Part shown: positions 7,042 through 11,761 of the stretch, piece after piece
How positions within the stretch are numbered: position 1 is the first letter of the stretch
How the letters are laid out: each line of letters begins with the position of its first letter
Assembly (NCBI GenBank): GCA_964424125.1
Contig: CAYRHS010000099.1
Span: 1 to 11,761 of the forward strand
Direction of reading: 5' to 3'
DNA length: 11,761 bases
Source: CAYRHS01 sp964424125
Lineage (GTDB): Bacteria; Actinomycetota; Acidimicrobiia; IMCC26256; JAOSJL01
The notes under the pieces: generated by a model
Database searches by the model: none
What the model was told of the DNA's origin: nothing
The model's input: only the letters and a program-made list of their open reading frames with translations
Made by a program: the position numbers and the translations under genes

Positions 7042-7419
7042 GTGGCAGTGGCGCACCGGGTGTTCGTCTCGCTGGATTGTGCCGAGCCCGCTCCCCTGGC
7101 CGAGTTCTGGGCGGCGATGCTGGGCGGAGACGTGGCGTTCACGACCGCCACGGCTGTGGGCGTTCGGACCGACGCTATGTGGCTCGCCGCGATCCGGGTG
7201 CCCGACTACCGACCCCCGACGTGGCCCGGCGGCGACGTCCCGAAGCAGATGCACCTCGACCTCGGCGTCACGGATCTGGAGGCGGCTGTCGCCGAGGCGC
7301 AGCGGCTCGGAGCCCGCCTCGCGCCCCACCAGCCGTCACCCGACCGATGGCGAGTGCTGCTCGATCCCGCCGGCCATCCGTTCTGCCTCACCACACAGAT
7401 CCCGCGCGAGGCCCGATAG
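7042..7419 (+). CDS. VOC-superfamily (glyoxalase-like) protein
   Basis: A 125-residue single-domain protein of the vicinal oxygen chelate fold (glyoxalase/bleomycin resistance/dioxygenase group). The N-terminal beta-alpha-beta unit HRVFVSLDCAEPAPLAEFWA at about 5-24 and the second half KQMHLDLGVTDLEAAVAEAQ at about 68-87, followed by VLLDPAGHPFCLTTQ at about 105-119, are typical of small actinobacterial VOC proteins with a glyoxalase-like domain. His71 (MHLDL) is a likely metal ligand by family pattern. The start is a GTG without ribosome-binding site, placed just after a -10-like TAGGCT. Substrate is unknown. It follows the SDR by 27 nt but probably has its own promoter, so a link with steroid degradation is only a possibility. 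Confidence 0.85.
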   Translation: MAVAHRVFVSLDCAEPAPLAEFWAAMLGGDVAFTTATAVGVRTDAMWLAAIRVPDYRPPTWPGGDVPKQMHLDLGVTDLEAAVAEAQRLGARLAPHQPSPDRWRVLLDPAGHPFCLTTQIPREAR

Positions 7420-7879
7420 AGCCCCCGGCTCCCTCTCGAGCGGCTCGAGGCCGAGATCGATCGCCGGGAGGGATGGGCCGGTTGGGGCGTGCAGTCCGCG
7501 GCCCACTGGCTCTCGTGGCGCTGCGGCGTGTCGCTCGTTACCGCCCGGGAGCACGTCCGCGTCGGCCGAGCCCTGGCCGACCTGCCCGCGATCCAGGAGG
7601 CGTTCGCGCGGGGCGAGCTCTCGTACTCGAAGGTCCGGGCGCTCGTGCGAGTGGCGACGGCGGACTCCGATTCCGACCTCTGCGAGCTCGCACTCCAGGC
7701 CACCGCCGCCCAGCTCGACCGCATGCTCGCCGTCTACCAACGGGTTCGCCGCCACGAGGCGCAGGAACGGCACGGTCGCCGATTCCTGAGTCTCCGGTGG
7801 GACGACGACGGGTCGCTGCTCGTTCGCGGCCGCCTCTCCCCCGAGGACGGCGCGCTGCTCCTCGCCGCGCTCGCGAGCT
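7420..7879 (+). pseudogene. Remnant of a DUF222 (13E12-repeat/HNH endonuclease family) gene
   Basis: Directly after the VOC stop, the same frame encodes LERLEAEIDRREGWAGWGVQ, then AAHWLSWRCGVSLVTAREHV, PAIQEAFARGELSYSKVRAL, and RFLSLRWDDDGSLLVRGRLS, ending at ALLLAALAS. This is the conserved core of the DUF222 domain. The usual N-terminal region is missing, there is no start codon with a ribosome-binding site (a GTG at 7489 falls inside the domain), and the match stops just before the convergent stress-protein gene, with no C-terminal HNH nuclease domain. The frame stays open to 8190 only because it lies antisense to the stress-protein gene. I read it as a doubly truncated, dead copy. DUF222/HNH genes occur in many copies in actinobacteria and can recombine. 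Confidence 0.8.
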
Positions 7880-8296
7880 CTAGGTCGTCCGGACGATCAG
7901 GACGCTGCAGGGTGCGTACTGGGCGACCTTGGTCGGCACGCTTCCGAGCAGGAAGCGCTTCGGGGTCGCGATCCCGCGATTGCCCACGACGATCAAGTCC
8001 GCGCCGACCTCTTCGGCCACGTCCACGATCGCCGCGGCTCCGTCACCGACCTTGGCGTGGGTTTCGATCTGGAGCCCGGTGTCCGCCAACGACTCGGCGG
8101 CGGCCCGGACCACCCTCTGGGCCGCGGTGCCCCGATCGGGGTCGTCGCCGACCGGAAGGGGGTCGTCGAAGCGGGGCTCCAAGCCGGTGACGACGTGCAG
8201 CGTGGCGCCGGTCGACTTCGCCAGCTCGGCGGCTCGACGGATCGCCACCGCCGCCGTCTCGGACCCGTCGGTTCCGGCGACGATCGTCTGGTACAT
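7880..8296 (-). CDS. Universal stress protein (UspA family)
   Basis: A 138-residue single-domain universal stress protein, a cytoplasmic nucleotide-binding alpha/beta protein. It starts MYQTIVAGTDGSETAAVAIR, with Asp10 and Ser12 in the first loop. Near the C-terminus it carries the ATP-binding pattern G-2x-G-9x-G-S: GNRG at 105-108 and GS at 118-119, then APCSVLIVR. The ATG at 8296 is preceded by AGGAAG, which favours it over an ATG 21 codons upstream. It ends where the convergent DUF222 remnant breaks off. Usp proteins of this ATP-binding type are linked to stress, starvation and redox response. It probably has its own promoter and no direct part in steroid breakdown, but it does separate the two catabolic arms. 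Confidence 0.93.
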   Translation of the reverse strand: MYQTIVAGTDGSETAAVAIRRAAELAKSTGATLHVVTGLEPRFDDPLPVGDDPDRGTAAQRVVRAAAESLADTGLQIETHAKVGDGAAAIVDVAEEVGADLIVVGNRGIATPKRFLLGSVPTKVAQYAPCSVLIVRTT

Positions 8297-8315
8297 CGAT
8301 CTTCCTCCCCCGCTC

Positions 8316-8337
8316 CGCGGCGCCGCGATTCGCCGCG
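8316..8337. terminator. GC-rich stem-loop after ipdF, possible terminator of the right operon
   Basis: CGCGGCG at 8316-8322 pairs with CGCCGCG at 8331-8337 around an 8-nt loop. It lies 29 nt past the ipdF stop in the direction of transcription and before the uspA ribosome-binding site. There is no U-tract, so it may be a weak terminator, part of the uspA leader, or chance in GC-rich DNA. Confidence 0.35.
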
Positions 8338-8365
8338 CTACGACCGAAGGTTTGCACACCGGGCG

Positions 8366-9145
8366 CTAGGGATGCTGGCTGCTCACCGACACCACCTCGC
8401 CCGTCATGTACGAGGCGAGGTCGCTTGCCAGGAAGACCATGACGTTGGCGACCTCCCAGGTCTCGGCCGAGCGGCCGAAGGCCTCCCGCCGCCGCAGCTC
8501 CTCGAGCTCCTCGTCGGGCATGACCCGGTTCAGGAAGGGATGCAGCGCCAGGCTGGGTGAGACGGCGTTCACGCGCACGTCGGCTGGGGCGGCCTCGATC
8601 GCCGCCACCCGGGTCAGCGCCATCACGCCCGCCTTGGCGGCCGCGTAGTGGGCCTGATTGGCCTGGGCACGCCAGCCGATGACCGACGCGTTGTTGACGA
8701 TCGCGCCTGTCTGCCTCGGGATCATGTGCCGGAGACCCGCTCGCGTGCACCGGAACGTGCCGTTGAGTGTGACGTCGAGGACGGCGTGCCACTGCTCGTC
8801 GGTCATCTCGACCAGCGGCGCGCTCCCCCCGAGCCCGGCGTTGTTGATCAGCACGTCGAGGTGACCGAACTCGCCGACCGCCGTGTCGATCATCTGCTGC
8901 ACCTGCGTCTCGTCGGTCACGTCACACGGCACCGACGGCGCGCGGTGCCCGAGCACGTCCTCGAGCTGCTCGGCTGCCGTCGCGAGGCGTTCGACGTGGC
9001 GGTCCGACACCATCACCTCCGCGCCCTCTTCGGCGCAGCGCTTCGCGGCCGCGAACCCGATTCCCGTGCCCGCCGCCGCGGTCACGAGCACGGTCTTCCC
9101 CGCGAGCAGGTCGCGGGCGGGCGGGTACGGGGGTGCAGCGCTCAC
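8366..9145 (-). CDS. ipdF: IpdF, SDR acting on the HIP-derived CoA thioesters
   Basis: A 259-residue SDR that resembles M. tuberculosis Rv3559c (IpdF) from end to end. It has an unusual cofactor loop VTAAAGTGIGFAAAKRCAEE at about 21-40 (TAAAGTGIG instead of TGxxxGIG), NNAGLGG at 101-107, and VNNASVIGWRAQANQAHYAA at about 150-169, with catalytic Ser154, Tyr167 and Lys171. The tail is MTGEVVSVSSQHP. All of these are hallmarks of IpdF rather than of general SDRs. In HIP degradation IpdF is proposed to oxidise or reduce the ring 5-hydroxy/keto group of the bicyclic CoA ester. The GTG start overlaps the fadE30 stop (GTGA); the same fadE30-ipdF pair exists in mycobacteria. It is the last gene of the right operon. 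Confidence 0.93.
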   Translation of the reverse strand: MSAAPPYPPARDLLAGKTVLVTAAAGTGIGFAAAKRCAEEGAEVMVSDRHVERLATAAEQLEDVLGHRAPSVPCDVTDETQVQQMIDTAVGEFGHLDVLINNAGLGGSAPLVEMTDEQWHAVLDVTLNGTFRCTRAGLRHMIPRQTGAIVNNASVIGWRAQANQAHYAAAKAGVMALTRVAAIEAAPADVRVNAVSPSLALHPFLNRVMPDEELEELRRREAFGRSAETWEVANVMVFLASDLASYMTGEVVSVSSQHP

Positions 9146-10329
9146 GAGGCCACCTTGGGTTCGGGCGGGAGCCCCAGCGCTCGCTCGCCGATGATCGTGC
9201 GCTGGATCTGGTTCGAGCCCCCGTAGATCGTGTCGGCGCGGGTGAACAAGAACAGCCGCTGGAGCGCGCTCAGCTCATAGGGGCCGCCGTCGGCGAGCTC
9301 GGCCCGGGGGCCGAGCGCGTCCATCGCGAGCTCGCCGAGCTCGCGATGCCAGGTCGCCCAGTAGAGCTTCGTGATCATCCCTTCGGGGGTGAGCTCGTCG
9401 CCGACCATGCGCGACAGCGTCCGCAGCGCATTGGCCCGCATGATACGGAGGCCGATCCACGCGTCGGCGATCCGCTGACGCAGGACCGGATCGTCGACGG
9501 CCCCGGTGGTGCGCGCGGTGGCGATGATCTCGTCCAGCTCGGACGCGAACGCGAGCTGCTGGCCGAGCGTCGACGCGCCTCGCTCGAACGCGAGCGTCCC
9601 CATCGCGACCTTCCATCCCCCGTCGACGTCGCCGACGACGTTGTCGGCCGCGGTCCGGGCGCCGTCGAAGAAGACCTCGTTGAACTCGGAGGTCCCGGTG
9701 AGCTGCACGATGGGCTGCACGGTCACGCCCGGTTGATCCATCGGAACCAGCAGGTAGGAAATCCCCCGGTGCTTCGGCGCGTCGCGGTTCGTCCGGCACA
9801 GCACGAAGCACCAGTCGGACCACTGCGCGAGCGACGTCCACACCTTCTGGCCGTCGAGCACCCACTCGTCGCCGTCGAGGACCGCCCGGGTCTGGACGTT
9901 GGCAAGGTCGGAGCCCGCGTTCGGCTCCGAGTAACCCTGGCACCACACCTCGGTGCCGTGCACGATGCCGGGGAGGAAGCGCCGCTTCTGCTCCTCGGTC
10001 CCGAACGCGAGCAGCGTCGGGCCGAGCAGCCCCTCGCCGACGATGCCCACCCGCCCGGGGGCGCGGGCGCGCGCGTACTCCTCGTAGAAGATCACCTGCT
10101 CGTGGAGCGTCGCTCCCCGGCCCCGGTACTCCTTCGGGAAGCCGATGCACGTCCAGCCCGCGGCGCCCAGGTGCTGCTCCCAGGCCAGTCGCTCCTCGAA
10201 GAACGCGTGCTCGTCGCCGGGCCCGCCGCGACCCCGCAGCCGCGCGAACTCGCCGGTGAGGTTCGCCTCCAGCCAGTCCCGCGCCTCGGCGCGGAACGCT
10301 TCGTCCTCGTCCGAGAAGCGCAGGTCCAC
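9142..10329 (-). CDS. fadE30: Acyl-CoA dehydrogenase FadE30
   Basis: A 395-residue acyl-CoA dehydrogenase closely like M. tuberculosis FadE30 (Rv3560c). It shows WLEANLTGEFARLRGRGGPG at about 19-38, VWCQGYSEPNAGSDLANVQT at about 128-147, LDGQKVWTSLAQWSDWCFVL at about 158-177, QLTGTSEFNEVFFDGART at about 209-226, FERGASTLGQQ at about 248-258, and TIYGGSNQIQRTIIGERALG at about 367-386. FadE30 desaturates the propionyl side chain of 5-OH-HIP-CoA, the first beta-oxidation step on the bicycle. I take the GTG at 10329 (VDLRFSDEDEAF), 17 nt after the stop of the upstream SDR, because family similarity begins there; the ribosome-binding site is weak. Its stop overlaps the ipdF start. Confidence 0.94.
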   Translation of the reverse strand: MDLRFSDEDEAFRAEARDWLEANLTGEFARLRGRGGPGDEHAFFEERLAWEQHLGAAGWTCIGFPKEYRGRGATLHEQVIFYEEYARARAPGRVGIVGEGLLGPTLLAFGTEEQKRRFLPGIVHGTEVWCQGYSEPNAGSDLANVQTRAVLDGDEWVLDGQKVWTSLAQWSDWCFVLCRTNRDAPKHRGISYLLVPMDQPGVTVQPIVQLTGTSEFNEVFFDGARTAADNVVGDVDGGWKVAMGTLAFERGASTLGQQLAFASELDEIIATARTTGAVDDPVLRQRIADAWIGLRIMRANALRTLSRMVGDELTPEGMITKLYWATWHRELGELAMDALGPRAELADGGPYELSALQRLFLFTRADTIYGGSNQIQRTIIGERALGLPPEPKVAS

Positions 10330-10346
10330 GGCCGACTCGGAGACGC

Positions 10347-11120
10347 CTACGCGGGCATCTGCGCGCCGCCGTCGACGCAGAGCACCTGCCCGGTGACGAG
10401 GCGCGCGTCGTCCGAGCAGAAGAACACGGCCGCCCCGGTGAGGTCCTCGGGCTCGAGGGCCTGCTTCATCGCCGACATCATCGGGATCATCGAGATGAAC
10501 TCCTCGGGCACGATCCGCTTCGTGGCCTCGGTCATCGTCACGCCGGGAGCGATGCAGTTGACGGTGATGCCGTACTGGCCGAGCTGACCCGCGAGGAACT
10601 TCGTGAGCCCGATGACCCCCCACTTCGTCTGCGAGTAGCTGAACGCGCCCACCTCCCGGAAGGGACCCGGCGGCATCGTGTTGTACATGTAGGCCGCGTC
10701 CGACGACTGGTTCACGATGCGGCCGAAGCCCTGCTCGACCATCGTCGGCGCCACCGCGCGGGTCATGAGCCAGGCGCCGTGGTGATTCACGGCGAACACC
10801 TTCTGCAGGTAGTCGAAGTCGTTGCGCTCGTTGTCGATGTCGTAGTAGATCGCCGCGTTGTTCAGCAGGATGTCGATGCGGCCGAAGCGCTCCTTCGTCG
10901 CGGCGGCGCACGCCTGCGCGGAGGCCTCGTCCGAGATGTCGGTCTGTACGAACGTGGCGTCGCCCTGGCCGTCGAGCTGCTTCATCGCCGTCTCGGCCCG
11001 CTGCTCGTCGAGTTCGGCCACGACGACCTTGGCTCCCTCGGCGAGGAAGCGCTCGGTGTAGGCGAGACCGATGCCCTGGCCGGCACCGGTGATGATCGCG
11101 ACTCGGTCCTGCAGTCTCAT
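10347..11120 (-). CDS. SDR-family oxidoreductase upstream of fadE30
   Basis: A 257-residue classical SDR. It has the NAD(P) loop TGAGQGIG at 11-18, an acidic residue after beta-2 (VVVAELDEQ, suggesting NAD preference), NNAA at 87-90, and Ser139 or Ser140 in NQSSDAAY. Tyr162 and Lys166 form YSQTK, and the C-terminus is VTGQVLCVDGGAQMPA. A longer insert DAAYMYNTMPPGPFREVGAF before the catalytic Tyr may shape the substrate pocket. The ATG at 11120 directly follows GGGGGGAACC, the same kind of site as before echA20. It lies 23 nt after the MaoC gene and 17 nt before fadE30, so it belongs to the right operon. It is not an obvious counterpart of a named ipd gene. A hydroxy-steroid remnant dehydrogenase, or the 3-hydroxyacyl-CoA dehydrogenase missing from the beta-oxidation set, is an inference. 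Confidence 0.9.
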   Translation of the reverse strand: MRLQDRVAIITGAGQGIGLAYTERFLAEGAKVVVAELDEQRAETAMKQLDGQGDATFVQTDISDEASAQACAAATKERFGRIDILLNNAAIYYDIDNERNDFDYLQKVFAVNHHGAWLMTRAVAPTMVEQGFGRIVNQSSDAAYMYNTMPPGPFREVGAFSYSQTKWGVIGLTKFLAGQLGQYGITVNCIAPGVTMTEATKRIVPEEFISMIPMMSAMKQALEPEDLTGAAVFFCSDDARLVTGQVLCVDGGAQMPA

Positions 11121-11130
11121 GGTTCCCCCC
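11121..11130 (-). promoter_or_regulatory. Poly-G ribosome binding site of the SDR gene
   Basis: GGGGGGAACC on the minus strand directly precedes the ATG at 11120. It supports that start over the longer open reading to 11210, and it repeats the echA20 element. Confidence 0.6.
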
Positions 11131-11143
11131 GACAGGCGGGCCC

Positions 11144-11638
11144 TCAGGCCCGGTGGATGAGGTTGAAGCGCTCGGTCACGACGGGCTCGCCGCTGGCCTC
11201 GTTCTTCCAAGTCGTCTTGATGACGAGGAAGGTCATCGTGCGGCCCTTGCTCTCCTTCTGGTACAGGTCCTCGACCACACCCTCGCCGATGAGGGTGTCG
11301 CCGACCTGGATGGGCCGGTGGTACCGGAACTCCTCCTCGCCGTGGAGGATCAGGCCGCCCGAGGCCATGAGGCCCCCCATGACGTCGGCCACGACGTTCT
11401 TGCCGCCCGTGGGGTCCGGCGGCTGGTTGTCGGCGAACTTGCCGTAGTGCTGCATGACGAAGGAATAGGTGGGCGGCGCGGGAATGGCGTCGAAGCCCGC
11501 GTCCCGAGCGACCTGCTCGTCGTGGAAGATCGGGTTGTCGTCCTTCACCGCGTCGGCAAAGACGCTCACCGGTCCCCGCTCGATGACCACGCGGGACGAC
11601 CCGGTGGGCTTCCCGATCACGCTCGTGTCGACGGCCAC
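11144..11638 (-). CDS. MaoC-like (FAS1/HadA-type N-terminal hot-dog) dehydratase
   Basis: A 164-residue single hot-dog protein of the MaoC N-terminal dehydratase type, comparable in size and layout to mycobacterial HadA/HadC-like subunits. It shows VIERGPVSVFADAVKDDNPI at about 18-37, IPAPPTYSFVMQHYG at about 52-66, and LHGEEEFRYHRPIQVGDTLI at about 98-117, where the hot-dog helix partner is followed by the beta strands. It ends with VVTERFNLIHRA. Such subunits usually lack the catalytic Asp/His pair and work with a second hot-dog protein; no partner is visible in this window. The GTG start at 11638 is preceded by AGGAG at a good distance. It is the first gene of the right operon. The likely role is hydration of an enoyl-CoA made by FadE30, which is an inference from context. 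A non-steroid role is possible. Confidence 0.87.
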   Translation of the reverse strand: MAVDTSVIGKPTGSSRVVIERGPVSVFADAVKDDNPIFHDEQVARDAGFDAIPAPPTYSFVMQHYGKFADNQPPDPTGGKNVVADVMGGLMASGGLILHGEEEFRYHRPIQVGDTLIGEGVVEDLYQKESKGRTMTFLVIKTTWKNEASGEPVVTERFNLIHRA

Positions 11639-11654
11639 GACGGTGCTCCTCTCG

Positions 11655-11685
11655 TTGACAGCGCGCGCGAAGCCCGCGCTACGGT
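11655..11685 (+). promoter_or_regulatory. Candidate promoter for the plus-strand SDR at the right edge
   Basis: TTGACA at 11655-11660 and TACGGT at 11680-11685 form a -35/-10 pair with a 19-nt spacer, slightly long but acceptable for an actinobacterial housekeeping promoter. The spacer is bounded by an inverted repeat, AGCGCG at 11660-11665 and CGCGCT at 11675-11680, which could bind a regulator. The predicted start would leave a leader of about 35 nt before the ATG at 11727. Confidence 0.5.
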
Positions 11686-11698
11686 GACGTCGGTGTCA
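11685..11698. promoter_or_regulatory. TGAC-N6-GTCA inverted repeat, possible operator
   Basis: TGAC at 11685-11688 and GTCA at 11695-11698 flank a 6-nt centre, at the predicted transcription start of the right-edge SDR gene. The half-sites equal those of TGAC-N4-GTCA in the 6152-6165 repeat, but the spacing differs. This is weak evidence for a shared regulator. Confidence 0.25.
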
Positions 11699-11711
11699 GT
11701 TTTCTCATGAT

Positions 11712-11720
11712 GGGGGGAGC
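11712..11720 (+). promoter_or_regulatory. Ribosome binding site of the right-edge SDR gene
   Basis: GGGGGGAGC lies 6 nt before the ATG at 11727 and supports that start. Confidence 0.6.
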
Positions 11721-11726
11721 GCGCAA

Positions 11727-11761
11727 ATGGGGATCCTCGACGGCAAGGTGGCGATCGTCAC
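11727..11761 (+). CDS. SDR-family oxidoreductase, first 11 codons only
   Basis: The window ends 35 nt into a plus-strand gene that reads MGILDGKVAIV. The DGKVAIVT form is the standard first strand of the SDR Rossmann fold, just before the TGxxxGIG cofactor loop. A ribosome-binding site and a plausible promoter precede it, and it is divergent from the MaoC-SDR-fadE30-ipdF operon. Nothing can be said about its substrate. Its position suggests joint control with that operon, and this would be the fourth SDR in the cluster. Confidence 0.75.
   Translation, partial: MGILDGKVAIV

Noticed and set aside
7880..8190. Extension of the DUF222 frame to 8190
   Set aside because: After 7879 the translation is Arg/Pro/Ser-rich antisense of the universal stress protein gene with no DUF222 or HNH features.
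9133..10587. Plus-strand open frame of 484 codons opposite fadE30
   Set aside because: It is an antisense shadow of fadE30; no start signals and no recognisable protein family.
1..11761. tRNA, rRNA, CRISPR array, insertion sequence or phage genes
   Set aside because: No cloverleaf, spaced direct repeats, transposase, integrase or flanking terminal repeats were recognised; coding density leaves almost no room for them.

Overview
The window is a very GC-rich stretch of bacterial chromosome with densely packed, translationally coupled genes and frequent GTG starts. Both the base composition and the gene content point to an actinomycete (Actinomycetota). A deep-branching group such as Acidimicrobiia would fit, but the sequence alone does not prove it. 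Most genes match, by recalled motif and whole-length similarity, the late steroid-catabolism genes that in Mycobacterium and Rhodococcus form the KstR2-type set. These genes degrade HIP, the bicyclic C/D-ring remnant left after the side chain and rings A and B of cholesterol are removed.

Left arm (1-6124, minus strand): one tight seven-gene operon reading leftwards, in order echA20, ipdA, ipdB, ipdC, fadE31, a fadE32/fadE33-type gene, and a fadA6-type thiolase that runs off the left edge. Six junctions are overlaps or gaps of at most 12 nt (8-nt, GTGA, TGATG, 2-nt and ATGA junctions). EchA20 hydrolyses ring D and IpdAB ring C. IpdC is the flavin reductase-like partner. The FadE pair and the thiolase then shorten the opened product by beta-oxidation. 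The thiolase frame breaks at a run of five G about 25 bp from the window edge.

Centre (6125-6237): a divergent control region with three close inverted repeats, probably operators. To its right on the plus strand lies an SDR gene (6238-7014) resembling the SDR that also sits divergent to echA20 in M. tuberculosis. It is followed by an apparently leaderless VOC-fold gene (7042-7419), a broken DUF222 remnant (about 7420-7879), and a convergent universal stress protein gene (7880-8296, minus). This VOC/DUF222/Usp block interrupts the steroid genes.

Right arm (8366-11638, minus strand): a second operon reading leftwards, made of a MaoC/hot-dog dehydratase, an SDR, fadE30 and ipdF. The fadE30-ipdF pair is adjacent in M. 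tuberculosis too. The MaoC gene and its neighbouring SDR are the less expected members. At the right edge a strong-looking plus-strand promoter drives a further SDR gene that is cut off by the window. No kstR2-type regulator, fadD3, RNA gene, CRISPR array or insertion sequence is visible. The main novelty is the fused operon layout and its operator region, with additional uncharacterised SDR and MaoC members. I do not see a wholly new kind of system.
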